From assembly GCA_025331125.1 (NCBI GenBank), contig JAOALB010000008.1:1-64000 (forward strand): a stretch of DNA of 64,000 nt. Direction: 5' to 3'. Each line of letters opens with the position of its first letter. Positions within the stretch are counted from its first letter, which is position 1. A program made the translations under genes and the position numbers. Source of the stretch: Mycogone perniciosa (lineage: Eukaryota > Ascomycota > Sordariomycetes > Hypocreales > Hypocreaceae). Shown here in pieces: positions 24,361 through 37,400 of the stretch. Under the pieces are notes generated by a model. The model saw nothing but the letters and a program-made list of their open reading frames with translations. It was not told the origin of the DNA and did no database searches.

Positions 24361-27300
24361 GTTGGCGGTTGTGTAATGAATTCCCTACTTCTTTCTTTGA
24401 ATCCTTTTTCCCTACTCTCTTTCTGCGGTTTTAGTTGTCTCTTGCTTTCCTTGCAGCCAGTCCTTTGAAACAACCACGATCCTATGTTTTCCTTTCTTCT
24501 AAATTCCCCACTCGTAAACCAGAAAAGCCAGAAAGAAATCGTCGAAATAAGATTGTACAGGTCGGCTCTGTCGAAGATGCCTTCAGAAAACAAGAAGAGA
24601 AAACCAGGAAATCGGACCTGTGAAGAGAATGGAACCGAAAAAGAACGACTGGCCAAGGACGAAGAGTGTCAAAAAACCAGCAGGGCCAGACGGGGGCAAT
24701 CGGGTCTATATTGGAGGCACCGACGGCTGGATAGGGAACCCGCCGACTGGCTTGGTTCCTCGTCGTAGCCGAAGGCGACGAGTTTGAGGCCGTGTGTCAG
24801 GTTCGGTAGTTGGCCAGACAAGGAGGAGTGGCAAGTATCTTTGCCTCAATCTTGAGGATCGCGCCGGTGCCGATGCTAGTGCGAAATGTCGATTCGGGAT
24901 TAATATGGCAGTATGCATCCGGGCGGCATGGAACTGTTTCCAATGTGACAAGGCAAAACGGCGTGGTGTAGTGTGAGAAGTGATGATAGCCGGATGGATC
25001 GATATCCGTCGGTCCAGTGTGTAAGTTGTTTGATATGCAGCAGGGTTCCAAGTTTCCGGGTGCTCGGCTCAGCAGCAGTGCGCCGGTTCCAGGATGATGA
25101 TTGTAATGCTCGTTAACGTCGTGATCTCATGCAAAAATGCTAAGGTATGGGGGTCGTATTAGGAGAACGGATGTATCAGGACATGAAGCCGTCTTGAGAT
25201 CTGAAGCAATAGCAGTAGGAGAAATGAGGAAGGGGGGCGGAGGGATATTCAATAATGCTCAAACCTCAGTGGCGGCAGACGTAACCGCAGTCTTAAGAGA
25301 CAGCATAAAGACGCTGGGGGAACAATCAGCCACTCAGCGTAGGGTGGCACGAGGAGATTCCATGTCCGGCGGGCCGGCCAAGAGGGGCCCTGGGCCTGGC
25401 TGGGGCTTGGGGCTTGGGCTACCCAGTGGATGCATGCTTGTCACGCAATAGTTCATAGCCATACGGGCTCTTGGAGGAACGAGGTGTCGTACATGGTACA
25501 TGGCCGATGGCTCTCTGGTGGGCGACCAAGAAATGACCCAGAGACGGCATCACGGTGTGGCCCATGGTGATTGGCGAGTCCTCGGCGGTTACAGGTTGCA
25601 CCACCGCCAATCAGCATCCTTGCCGGCTCACGGACGCATCCAAGTGGCCAAGGTCGTCCCCATGTTCCGCTGCAGACCCCTGCCACGAGGGTACTTGGAT
25701 CGTCCAGCATGGCGTGGTGGTGCGTCGAAGTATCTCGAGGGCTTGACGGAGCCTAAAATGGAGCGGTGCCTCGTCGATGGTCTTAATGCCACCCATCAGC
25801 AAGCTCTGGCGCTAGCAGCACGCCTGCGGCCTGGCCTCCTGTGACCTTTCCCAACCTCCCAATACGGGAGCGGTATTGGTTGAAATGCAATTCTGCGTGA
25901 TCTCTTTGGCCGGACCGTGATGCTGGCCAGGGCACTGGGACGACGCCAGGGGGTAGGAGACGGCCATGTGCGATGGCTGCAATGCTGTGGTAGCATTATG
26001 CCAAGCGTACTCCGTATGTATGTATGCTTCTATTTTTCAACCCACGCAGCCACTATGTACTCGTAGTACTCGTACGTTATGCAGCAGCAGGCTTAATTAC
26101 ATCTCGTCCCTTGCGTTCTGCGTGTTCGTGCGGGCAACATCGGGGGTACGAGTACGAGTAAGCGCCATATATGATCCACAGACGGACGGCTCAACTGCAT
26201 CTCCGACAGAGGCGCCTAGATTTGCGACGGCGCTGCTGCCCCTCAGACGAGTATCCGACATCACGCAGTCAGTCTCAAGTGCGGATTGTGAAGCAGACGG
26301 TGTTTTGGCGACGGTGCATCTCGAACTGTTGGCGTCTGGGGAGCGGGGCGACGCCACAAGAAAAAAAAACAAGGTTGTGTGGTTCCAGGATTGTGTGGGC
26401 CCCTGTTACCAGGACCCCAGGACCCCTGGTAGTCTTACCCGCTAAAATAGCTCTCCCCTCGTTATCGGCCAATGGAAGTTGGGAGACTAAAAGGGACACT
26501 TGCAATTGAATTTGCAATGCTCTGACCCAGAAATAGAACAGCGTCTTTTTCTTGCTCCCACCGCCTCGCCTATTGGTTTCCAGACTATGACGTCTCTTCA
26601 TCCAGTGTGTCGGTTCGGGAACGGGAACGTGTTGTGATTGTTATAAGCTTTCATTGTTCCCCGTCTCCCACGTTGAACAGTAGTATCGTATCATGCAAGT
26701 CTGAGCGGATATGATATGCTTCCTGGCTTCGCTGCATCGATGGTTGCTACTGGTACGGGTACTACTATCTCTCAAGGACTTTGCTAATAATACGGAGTAT
26801 TACTACGGAGTACTACTACTAATCTTGCTCCATAGATATGACTCTATATATAGCTAGCGATGCCTGTCACCCAGTCAGGAACATTCCCTCGCTCCAAAGT
26901 ATTAATAAAGATCATCTCATCAACACGAATTTGGGGCAACGACCGCTGACTCTCTCCATCTCTCCATCTCTCTACTAGTCCGTCGGATCTAATGTCGCCA
27001 ACAAAGAGCTTGCCATCTTCAGCACTCAGGGCGGCTCTACGCCATCGCTGATTGGCCCGCTCTCCACTCTCCATTTGACATTTCAACCAACCACAACGGC
27101 TGTCACCTCTTAGCCGTTCTCCTCTCTCCGCGTAACCGTTCAACGTGCTTTTTTGCTCATTGTGACTTCCACTTCTTTTCTTCATATGGCCCGCTTCCGT
27201 TGTCATGACTTCGAGAACTAGCAACACTACTTCGTACGAGTACTGCTAGAAATCCTACAACCAAATGACGGTGAGCATTTTGGCTCATCCCTCGTCTAAA

Positions 27301-27580
27301 CGGGCGAAAGGTTCCATTGAACAGGTTAACGCCAAGATCCTGGTAGATGCAGGCCTCTTCGGCGCCTCAGGTGACTTGCCCTCACTTCACGCCTCCGTCA
27401 CTCGTACATACACATACAAGTACTATTACTACTCCGTACTTCGTACTTACTCGCACATATGAGTTCATGTATCCATTACGGCTGCACAGACGATTGACGA
27501 GCGGGGCATATCCCTTCAATGTCGTCACTCGAATTGTACTCTGTAAATACTATACGACGAAAGTTGTAAAATCCCCCCCG
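24361..27580. other. Long intergenic region, no gene supported
   Basis: About 3.2 kb with many overlapping short ORFs on both strands, none with domain features or coherent exon phases. Several dispersed-motif copies lie at about 26007, 26791-26815, 27229 and 27431-27447. Confidence 0.5.
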
Positions 27581-28824
27581 TCAACCATCAACGACCGCGG
27601 GCCCATCGACAAAAAAAGAAACTACCTGGCTGCCATCCGAATCTCCCAGCAAATCACATACCTGCCTTTGGCCTTGAGGGTCAAAGACGTGCCGCGCAAG
27701 ATCTCCCAATCCTGTGGATATATCCGTCAGGATATTCGTTTGCTCGCGAGAAAGAGATTGGCCATGGACGCAGTGTGATGCCAGATCTCGAGTCGTCACA
27801 AGCGCCTCAGTTTGGTTTCTATCGAGGCTATTGATGCCGCATTGTCGTCGCAGGAGGTCCAAGCAGGATGGCAGCTCCGAGGCCGATAAAATGGGGATGG
27901 TAGGAACATGAATCATGTTGCTGCTCATCAGGCTGAAACCCATCAGAAATCACTTTCCTCCTGGTGTAATTCCTCTTACAGTGGCACACTTACTCCATTT
28001 GTAAGCTGTTCAATGCCGTCATGTCACCGTCCGCTAGGAGAAGTACCACGGCAATATTCCTTCCACCATCAAGCATAGAAAGCCGTTCGATCTTGTCTCT
28101 GACTTGTGAGGTCCCGATCTCAGTATAGGAGAGGAGGTGAAGCCTGAATGTTCTATTGGGGTCGCCCCTAGGTGAGGTTGGAAAGGCTACATCATGGCCT
28201 TCAAGCTTTGTTTCTATGCAACATTAGCAACATCCTCCAGTAACAGGAGACAACTTGCCCTTCCAGCCTGGAGAAGCAGCCCTTGCAAGTGCGGGGACCA
28301 CTTGTGCCCAGTCTTTTCTCTTTCTGAGAGATTGACAGAACATGGAAGCTGTTAATTGAGGGTAAGCGTGAACAGTTGACCAGAAAGCAGGGTCTCGTAA
28401 ACGTTCATCTGTGGAATCTACGAAATCAGTGACCCCTAATAGCACATTGATAACTTTAGAGATAGCGCATTTTGGAGATGCATTTGCGGTACAGAGCATA
28501 TCCAGTTGAGATAGCCTAGTTGCGGAAGAAACATATTGGCTCCCTCCTTCCCAGCGCCAAAAGTGAGCTCATCTATTCTACTAGTCCAAACAAAGCCGAC
28601 CAAGAAGTAAATCTCACCACAGCAATTCGAAAATGGTGAAGAATACCAGGAGAGAAAAGATATATATAGACAGCCACCACCCCTATGCAACGCCAGCCCC
28701 CCTTTTCTTACCATAACTCGCCCAGGCAAAACACATTTTTGTTCTTCAAGTCTTTCCAAATTCTATGCAAACATTGGGTCGCGGTGCCAGCACCTACGAG
28801 CGATATGGCAAGTTTAATGCCTGC
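27581..28824 (-). CDS. Unidentified protein gene; 5' end unresolved
   Basis: Four coding blocks join in phase on the minus strand: 28712-28824, 28259-28515, 27994-28213 and 27581-27932. The first joins the second by GTAAGA..CTAG, the second the third by a GC donor (GCAAGT) with a TGCTAAT branch, and the third the fourth by GTAAGT..CAG. Agreement of all phases argues for a real spliced gene. The product has KVINVLLGVTDFVDSTDERL, then FRLHLLSYTEIGTSQVRDKIERL, then NIAVVLLLADGDMTALNSLQ and LSASELPSCLDLLRRQCG. I do not recognise the family. The first block has no ATG and begins directly after the TAG stop of the OPA3-like gene, in the same frame. The first internal ATG is at 28499. Either an upstream exon is missing from this model, or translation starts at 28499. 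The last block could be shortened by one more intron. Confidence 0.55.
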
Positions 28825-29533
28825 CTAATTAGTTTGCAAGGATGGCAGCAAAGGTTGTTTTGTCTTTGGGTCCTTTAATGCTCTTAGAGCCTCCTCAAGA
28901 GAGTCAAAGCGCTGTCTTTGCCTCTCCTCAGCCTCCACAAGTTCCGCTTCTCTCTTCTGCAGCTCTTCGAACCTTCTGTTAAGATCCTCTATGCGGTCCT
29001 TGTTGGCATCAGGCTTTTGCGATGTCCTCCAGTATTCATACACAATCAGCGCACAAGCAACAGCAAGGATGAAGGTATCGCCGGCGACATCTGCAAACAG
29101 ATCTACAGCCTTGGCCTCGGGAAGAGGACGGAATTTCCGCTTCCACACGCTCTGAAAACTAGGCCTGGTATGGGTTGTCGGGTCCGGCTCCTTGTTGTCC
29201 CTGGCCTTCGCCTTGGCCTGCTCGTCACGCTTGTGTTGCTCCTCCGTCTTTACCGTCGGTGCTTCGGCCTTCTCTTTGGCCCGCCTCTCTGCCTCGGGGT
29301 CTCGGAGGAGGGCAACTGACATCTTCATGTTCAATTGGTGGATCGCCTGGCCGTATCTCGCGGCGAAGGCCCGGAATCGAGCGTGGTCATGCGCTTGCGC
29401 TTTTATGCGGTTCTAGACATGGCTTGAGTTAGCAGCAGCGTCGTAGCCGTCTTGGGGTGTTGCATACCGCGCCATATTTGGATATGTGCCGCACGAAGAG
29501 AGATGCGAGCTTGAACAGAGGGAGGGGCACCAT
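28825..29533 (-). CDS. OPA3: OPA3-like mitochondrial membrane protein
   Basis: Exons complement 29468-29533 and 28825-29412 give 217 residues. The start MVPLPLFKLASLFVRHISKY, the motif RIKAQAHDHARFRAFAARYGQAIH and the hydrophobic segment TFILAVACALIVYEYW followed by a coiled coil (RIEDLNRRFEELQKREAEL) match the OPA3 family. Human OPA3 is a mitochondrial membrane protein linked to optic atrophy. An inserted charged linker (residues about 75-125, Lys/Glu-rich) separates the N-terminal helix from the membrane segment. The TAG stop is immediately followed by an open frame used by the next gene. Confidence 0.87.
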
Positions 29534-30527
29534 CGTGGGGTGGGAGCCTGGCCGGTTGAGAGCACTTTTTTCTTCGGCGTTGTGGGGTTGCTCGTCAAGT
29601 TATCGATGCGTCCGTTGTCGTGATTGCTCTTAACGTAGGTGAGGAGACGAGGTTGGGCTGGGAGAATCCTCCCGTTGAAGCCTTATGGGCGAAAAGCTGG
29701 GCATCAAAGAGCTGTTCTATCGTTTGACTCCATCGCATCTGCACCGGGCCCCGCGATGTTCCGGTATCCGTTGTCCGTTGGTCCCGGTTCCTTCGCCGAT
29801 TTTGCTCCGTGCAAATCCTGGCCTGGAGCTTCTAGAGCTACCTGCTGTAGGGCTTGAAGGCAGCACAGCTACAGTGGGAGCTGGCCACTAAAAGTCCTTG
29901 TTGGACCGCACCTTTGCGCATCAATTGTGGGGCATTCGCCCAAAGCTCCCACAGTAAAAGCGGTGTGACCGGCAAGATGCAATGTCGTTGCCAACGGCAA
30001 CCAGTAACTCGCTCCAAGTACACAAACCACTGTACAGTCAACGGGTCTGTCCTGCTGGTACCACTGGTCACGCAGCACTCAATTTCTCCTGCAATCCACC
30101 AAGCCTCTCCTCGTCATTCTCCTCCTCCAACGGCCGGGCAGCCGTCTCACATCCATCCAGCATTGCTTAATGCCTTTATATCTGTGAGCGAGATTGAGGG
30201 ACGCTGCCGCAAGCGCTTATTTCCGCCGAATCGGATGCCACATCTCTGAAGGACTTGTGAGTATGTTTTTTTTCTCAGTTTGCCTTAACTTGACTTCAAG
30301 ATGAATGATTTTCGACTATAAATTTCAAGACATCTATATACAATGTCTTTGGATCACGTCTACTTCACGCGACTCAACACCCGCCATTCGGTAAAGGATC
30401 GTCTAATCGCGTCTGCAGGCTCGTCACGTGGAACCCCAACGGAAGCTGCTGATCCTCGCAGCTTGCCAGTCCTTCGCGATCGCATTGATTTGCCCAATTA
30501 TTCCGCCGCATCCATTCATCGGCAGTC
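29534..30527. promoter_or_regulatory. Divergent promoter region of OPA3-like and polo kinase genes
   Basis: About 1 kb between two divergent starts. No gene of its own was recognised. A run of T residues (30264-30273) precedes the kinase gene. Confidence 0.45.
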
Positions 30528-33500
30528 ATGGCACACAGGCTCGTTCCCAGAGGCGGCGTCGACATGGAGGCTTTGTCCCCTAGGGATGTCAACGCCCAGC
30601 GACTCCCCAAAGCGGACCCAAAGACCAAGACGGCAGCGCAACTGAGGGCCGCCAAGGACAAGGAGCATCCGCCACCGCCTCCCGCAGAAGTTGTTGAACC
30701 GAGCAGTGCGGATCGCCCAGATGGTGCCGTGTATCAGGTCGGAAAGCTATTGGGGAAGGGAGGATTTGCTATTTGCTACAGCGGTGTGTTACAGCCGACA
30801 AAGCAAAAGTTTGCTCTCAAGATCGTCAAGAGCCAAATGCCATCCAAAATGGAGCAAAAGGTTGGTAATCGTAGATTTGCTACGTGTTTGGCTGCGCTGA
30901 CAGTCTATAGTTTCAAACGGAGCTCCAAATTCACTCCAAAATGAAGCAGAAAAACATCGTCCAGTTCCTGAGGGCATTTTCATTTTCGAACTGCACTTAT
31001 CTCATCCTTGAGCTCTGTCCCAATGGGTCTCTGATGGATATGGTAAAGCGTCGGAAAGGATTGACAGAGCCCGAGGTCCGTTTCTATACCGTCCAAATTG
31101 CGGGGGCTATCAAATACATGCACAACAAGGGCATCATTCACCGCGATCTGAAAATGGGCAACATCTTTCTAGACTCTCACATGAACGCAAAAATAGGCGA
31201 CTTTGGTCTTGCTGCTTTGGTGGTGACTGGTAGGGATATGCAAACTATTCGTCGGACAACTTTGTGTGGCACGCCTAATTACATCGCCCCTGAAATTCTG
31301 GAAAAGGGCAAGAAGGGACATGACCACATGGTCGATATCTGGAGCTTGGGCATCATCATGTAAGGACAAGATGGAATTTCCAGGATAGTTACGAAACTTG
31401 CTAATCGCGGACAGGTTCGCCATGTTTACTTCAAAGCCTCCATTCCAGTCTTCCACCACCGACGAGATCTACCGTCGAGCCCGGGAAAGAGACTACGAAT
31501 GGCCAAGTGTTGAGGCAACTCAAAGATATGTGAGCCAGGAGGCTAAGGACCTGGTGGCCACCATGTTGGAGGACGCGGATCAGCGTCCAGACCCGGATGC
31601 GATTATGCAGCACCCATTCTTCACATCAGGGTATATGCCGGCAAGCACCGACATCACATCGCGACTACGCGAGGTGCCTCCGGAAAAACAGGAATTCTAT
31701 GCCACCCGCATGAGCAGTTCGATGCAAACTCAGTCATATCGTAACCTCAAGGAACTCTGCAGAGAGTGCGGTGTTGGTCCCTGGACTACAGAACAGGTGT
31801 CTCACACTCAGATTTGGAAGGAGATGGCAGCTGAAGAAAAGGCTGGCCTGACACCGGCGATCCCCCTAGCAGAGAATCTGGTATACAGGCCATTCGACGA
31901 TTGGGTCAAGGAGCAACAACAAATCCGCATCAGGCATGCAGCTTCAATTTCTTCACGCTCAGCCGAAAGCTCGGAGGATCCTCTTTCTAGCACACAGAAG
32001 GCTCCCATCGGCCTACTTCGCCAACCACCTCAAAGCTTTGCAGCCCAGCAACGAGCTCAGAGCAGACCAGCCGCAGCTCCTTTGGTATCCAGGAGCAAGC
32101 CTACCATCGAACCTACGCTATCAGCCTCCCAAAGTACCAGAATCCGCTCTCGTCCAGATGTCGTTCGTGAATCAGCATCAAAAGAGGCACCCGAAACCAC
32201 ATCCAAGACCATGCGCGTATCAACGAGGACACAGCTGCCGTCAACACGCTCAGCACCGAATATGCAAGTTGCGGAAAGGGCAGCAACCATGTCCTCTGCG
32301 CCGGCACCGGCTCACAAGAGACAAAACTCTGAATCCATTCGTCCAGCCACGTTGTTCAGTCCGTCTGAGAAGCCTGCCGATGTCTCAGGAACCAAACCAG
32401 ATGATATCCTTGACCGATTGCGCCGTCTCCAGACGGAACTAGAGAGGGCTCTTAACTCTCGCACCATGGCCATAATCTCCTCAAAGTCGGTCGCACCGCC
32501 GCATCCTCACATTGTAGTCAAGTGGGTTGACTACACAAACAAATTTGGTCTTGGATACATCTTGAATGACGGCAGCGTGGGTTGTATCCTGCGCGACATC
32601 CCTACCACTGAAGGCAGTAAAACTGCCTTGCTCCCTCCAGCGGGTGTTTTTATTCGTGGCGCGGAGAAGCATATTATTCGCCGGCAGGATGAATCATACA
32701 TTGACAGACACCAACCCATTCCCATGACGGAACACATTAAATTCTTCGAGAATAATGGTGAAGCAGGCCTTTCAGAAGTCAAGGTCTCGCCTGAGCAATT
32801 CCGAGTATCGGTGAACGAGGATGGTACAGCTGGCAAGATGAACCCTGGAAAGGACATCTACCAACACCGAAAGCGAGAAAGAATCATCTTATGGAAGAAG
32901 TTTGCGAACTACATGATTGCCTATGGTCGAGATGAGGCGGCGCTGGAAGAGACTGAGATCGAAGCAGCCATGTCTCCAGGACAAAAAGGCACTCCTGCAG
33001 AACTAGTAACCTTTTACCAGCGATTCGGAGATGTTGGTTGCTGGATCTTTTGTGACGGGCATCTTCAGGTAAGAATCCAATCTGAGTCATTCATTGTCAT
33101 TGTGAATAATACTAACAATTTCACACAAAGTTCAACTTCCCAGACCACACAAAGATCGTGCTTGATGTCACTGGAACATGGTGTCACTTCTGGCATCTTC
33201 CCCAAGAAGCGGCAGAGAGCCTAGCCACCACAGGTAGTATAGGCGCCACCGCATTAGATGACCGTGCCACGCTGTCATACCCGTTGCAGACCCTGCTGAA
33301 CTTCCAGTCTAAGCCGTCGGCTGCTCGTGCTGGACGCACCACTACTACTACTTCAAGGAGGCGGCCTGAAATTGACCCAGAACTGCAGGGCATCCCTGCG
33401 GCAAACGACTTCCGCCGGAAGATTGAGTTCATCAAGAACGTTGTGAAGGAGTGGGTAACCAACGGCGGACTCGGCAACAGCTCTATGAGCAGAGAGGAAC

Positions 33501-33664
33501 GTCTCCGGTGGACTGGTTTCCGTGAGAGCGTCCACGCAACCGCACCCCAAAAGCATGTCTGGGTCACCATCGGGGCGCGATGGGGCGACCAGCGGATATC
33601 GACATATGTCGACCCACAAAAACCCTGGGAGTTAGGGGAGGAGGTTGAGAATTCAAGGAAGTGA
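30528..33664 (+). CDS. PLK1: Polo-like cell-cycle kinase
   Basis: Exons 30528-30860, 30911-31359, 31415-33068 and 33131-33664 give 989 residues. The kinase domain covers about 68-330: glycine loop GKGGFAICY, lysine in FALKIVK, HRDLKMGN, DFGLA, and the T-loop RRTTLCGTPNYIAPE. A Ser/Pro/Gln-rich linker follows. Two polo boxes bind phosphopeptides: the first from about 627 (IVVKWVDYTNKFGLGYILND), the second from about 751 to 840 (ILWKKFANYMIAYGRD, CWIFCDGHLQ then FNFPDHTKIVLD across the last intron). Known roles of the family are mitotic entry, spindle poles and septation. A C-terminal extension of about 150 residues (from about LNFQSKPSAA) is typical of filamentous fungi. Start ATG fits the context; the basic N-terminus of about 60 residues is not conserved. 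Confidence 0.95.
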
Positions 33665-34499
33665 ATCTCACTTGTTGCATAGATTCATGGTTTTGGCTTT
33701 TCCCTACATCGAAGCGATGACGTACGAGTCACGGCTTGGTGGTTTTTTCTTCCGTCTCAAGCAAGGGAGACGTGCTTTGATGAGTAAAATGATGCGATCA
33801 TGTACCCAGATGGCTTTACTACTTCTTTCTATTCTCTCCTTTTTTTTCATTCATGGCTGGACGGATTGGCCGGTGTTGGTGGCGTCGACGGACTTGGGCT
33901 ATGGCTTGTTGTGGATTCATTTTGGGAACAAGGCGTTCTGGTCTTCTGAGAGTTAGTGAATAAATTCACACGAATACCTCCTGCATCCGTATCCGTATCC
34001 GTATCCGTTGACATCATGGCTATGTATAACCTATAATTGAACTGCCAGCTAATTGATATGGGGAAGCGTTGCAACATTAATTCTCTTACTACCCTCGTTG
34101 GTTTTATGTATTGCTGCTTCAGGAGGATGATGGGACAGGTTATTTAACATCATCAAAGTACTTATTATCGCTTCGAGCTCGGATATAAAAAGGCGTCGTT
34201 AATCCTCAAGAGCCCAATCAGAAGCTATGTACAAAAACAGCAAAACACGTATTACATGACCGACGCCATCCGAATGCTCCATCACTTGCGTCTATACAGT
34301 GACCGTAGTCCTCTCCCACGGAAGAATCACTACCCCCCTTGGAGCAGAATGAAGTAGAAACAACACCCAACAAAAAGATAATACTGAGGCGACGAGCCTC
34401 CCCATACCACGCGTGTGCATATTCGCCGTTTGTTTCCGTTATCCACATATATCACTCCTTGGCCACGGGTGGCCATCGGACTCAGTAACGCCTCAGCAA
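33665..34499. other. Convergent 3' gap with ATCCGT microsatellite
   Basis: About 0.8 kb between the stops of two convergent genes. It contains four tandem ATCCGT units at 33985-34008 and no supported gene. Confidence 0.55.
33985..34008. repeat. (ATCCGT)4 microsatellite
   Basis: Four perfect hexamer copies in the 3' gap. Confidence 0.9.
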
Positions 34500-37400
34500 T
34501 TATGCGTCCGAGAAATACTCGTCATGGTGGTGTCCAGGTGGCATCGTCCAGTTACCACCAGGGCCTGCCGCGACGTTCTCCCTCGAACCCCAGTAAGCGC
34601 TCTTAGCACGCTTATCACGCTCAAATTCAGCCCATCTCTTCATTGTAATCTTGCTGCTGTCGAACTCGCCCTTCCGCTCCTCGTCGCCTTTAGCAGACTT
34701 ATCGCCTGCCGTCTTTCGGGTGTCACCCCAGGAGAAGTCATCGAACTTCCAGAAAGCGTAGGTTGGGAGGACAAAGTTCCAAATGGGCAAGGAGAGAAGG
34801 TAGATAAACATCCAAACAACGTAGGACCAGGAATGGGCGGTAACAAGAATGAGCAAACCCGGGAGACCCAGAATCAAACCCAATAGGACGAGAGGGATAA
34901 TTTGCGGTGGTTGATTAATGATGGAAGTAATAACTGTGATGCATTATTAATTCATTGTTCCCTTCAACTTTATGTCTTAGGGAGGGGGATTACTTACCGA
35001 CATAGAAGGTAAAGGCAATAGCTGCTGGAAGTACAAGAGTACCAATAAGTTCAACAAAGATGATAAACTGCATGCTGAAGCAGAAAGTACCACAAAGATC
35101 ACGGACGAGAACAAGTTCCATGAGGTTATGGATAGTCGAATTGATCCAACGACGTCGCTGAGATAGCAAAACCATGAAGGTATCCGGGACAGTAGTCTTG
35201 CAGACGGCCTGGGGCACAAAGACTTGCTTTCGCTTAGGGAAAGTCCGTAGCATAAGTGTTGTCAAGTAACGATCTTCACCCAAAAGATACAAGTTCTTCT
35301 CATGCAAAGTCTCCACCACATTCTCAGAGTAGTGTTCGACAACGTCGGGGTTGGCAAGAATGGGAACCCAGTAGTTTTGTCCTCCCTTCGGCGCCTTGAT
35401 ACGGTACATGCAGAAACATCCAGGTAAGCATGTGACACCACCAAAGACGGACTCGAACGATTTGGCCAAATGATGAGAAATGAAGTATTCGAAGACCTGG
35501 ATGGCAGAAACCCAGCTGGCACGCTTGTTGGCGATCTTGGTTTCACCACAAAGACCCATGATTTCAGGATCCTTAACCATAGCGGAGACCATGTGAGTTA
35601 AACTGTCCGGGAAAACCTTTGTATCGGCATCGACCATGAGCACTATCTCATAGTAGTCGGGAGAGATACCAGTAACCTTCCACAATCCATTGAACATTTC
35701 GTACTCAAGCTCAGTCATACGTTCGTCAAACATGACCTTCTGGAGGAATGACATGAGAATAATCTGACTGTCACGCTTGCCTCGGTTACCAGGCTTGCCG
35801 GATATTTCCTCGTCAGGAGTACCGCATTTGACAATGACAATCATAGGCACACGTTGCTGTCTGTCCACAGGAATTCGAGACTTGGCTCCGTAGTCATAGA
35901 AGCCACAGTAAACCTTTGCCATGTTGTGTCGCTTCGAGCCACTGGCCACGGCGACATAGGAAAATGGCTTCACCAGTTCAGGTGGAGTAGAATGATCCTT
36001 CAGCATGCCCATGCAGACATCAGGAGTGGATACGGCCTCTCCCTTACCCTTGATGATACCATCGCAAATAACAACAATGACCTTGTGGCTGTTAGGGTAA
36101 TCCGTAGTAGCAATAGAATCTAAAGTGGTTCGGATGCCCTCCTCTCCTTCCGAATAGGCCGTAACTAGACACATCGTATGGGCTAGGGGGAATCCGAACG
36201 GCATCCAATCAGAAGGTGGCTGGGGCACAACAGCATCATGAATGAAGCCTGCGGGGCCAGGACCATCGGAGGGAGCATTCCCATAGGGGTCTGTTCGAAG
36301 AAAGCTCGCGCGACTATCATTACCCTGTTTATACATGGAATTGGGCGGGAACAGCGAGCTGGAGCCGCCTTGACTGGCCATGGTGGTGGGAACGCGGCGT
36401 GTGGTAGAAGATCGGTCCGGTGGGTAAACACTTGAGAATCGAGAAGTAGTGGGGAGGAATGAAGATCCACGTTTGCTCATTCTTTCCGAGGTAACTACAG
36501 TGCTGCCATCACCAGGGAGCCTAGGTGGCGCACGGTAGATATCCTCTGACCAGTCCTCAATCTGGCGATTACGCTTCCTCCGATCAGAGCTCTGGGAGGT
36601 CTTGGCGGCAGCATAGTGACGGCTAATGAACCATTCGAACACAAGAGCGAGAACAAATCTCGCCAAGACGACCGACAGAATCAGGACCAGCGCACAGTAC
36701 AGCACAACCTTGGACGCAATGCAACCAACAGTCTCCGTATCAATGGAACCGACCTTGATAATCTCTTGGAAGCACTGCATGTTTCTCTTGTCCGTCGAGG
36801 ATTGGAACATTCGGGTAACATCGCGACCACGAATGGCTCTGTTGACTGTAGAGGTCGGGTCCCTCAGCTCCTTGAAACGGTCAGGAATTTGAACCTGACT
36901 TTCATTAAACCAGTTGAGAAGGTTCAGATCTAGAACGCTGCCGGAATAGGCAATCAGGTTGCGAGAGCTGTTCTTGATATCATCCCAAGTAAAATAAACA
37001 TCAGCTGAGCCGCGTAGGTCAACGTAGAAGGCCTGTCGAGCGTTGGCCGTGGTGTGGCATGCGTATCCCAAGTAGTACGGGATGCTTATGTTAGGCCGCG
37101 TAGATCCATCTTGCTTGAAGGTTGTGCAGGGGAAATACCAAGCAAGCTCTCCGTTAGCGTTGGTCGGGACGTCGGAATCGCTAGCTAGCGTGATCAAATC
37201 CTTGCAATGGCCGTTGACGTTCTGGAATAGAAAGCTACCGTCCTCTGCGCCGTGCTTCACAGGGAGATCGTACAACACGTTAGCGCCAAGACCATCTGAC
37301 CTAAGGGGAATGCCCTCAGCCGGCGGGTGGTGCGAAGCGGACAGATCATAGGCGACACCATGGAAAATCATGAAGCCACTACTGACTTCGTTGACGCGAA

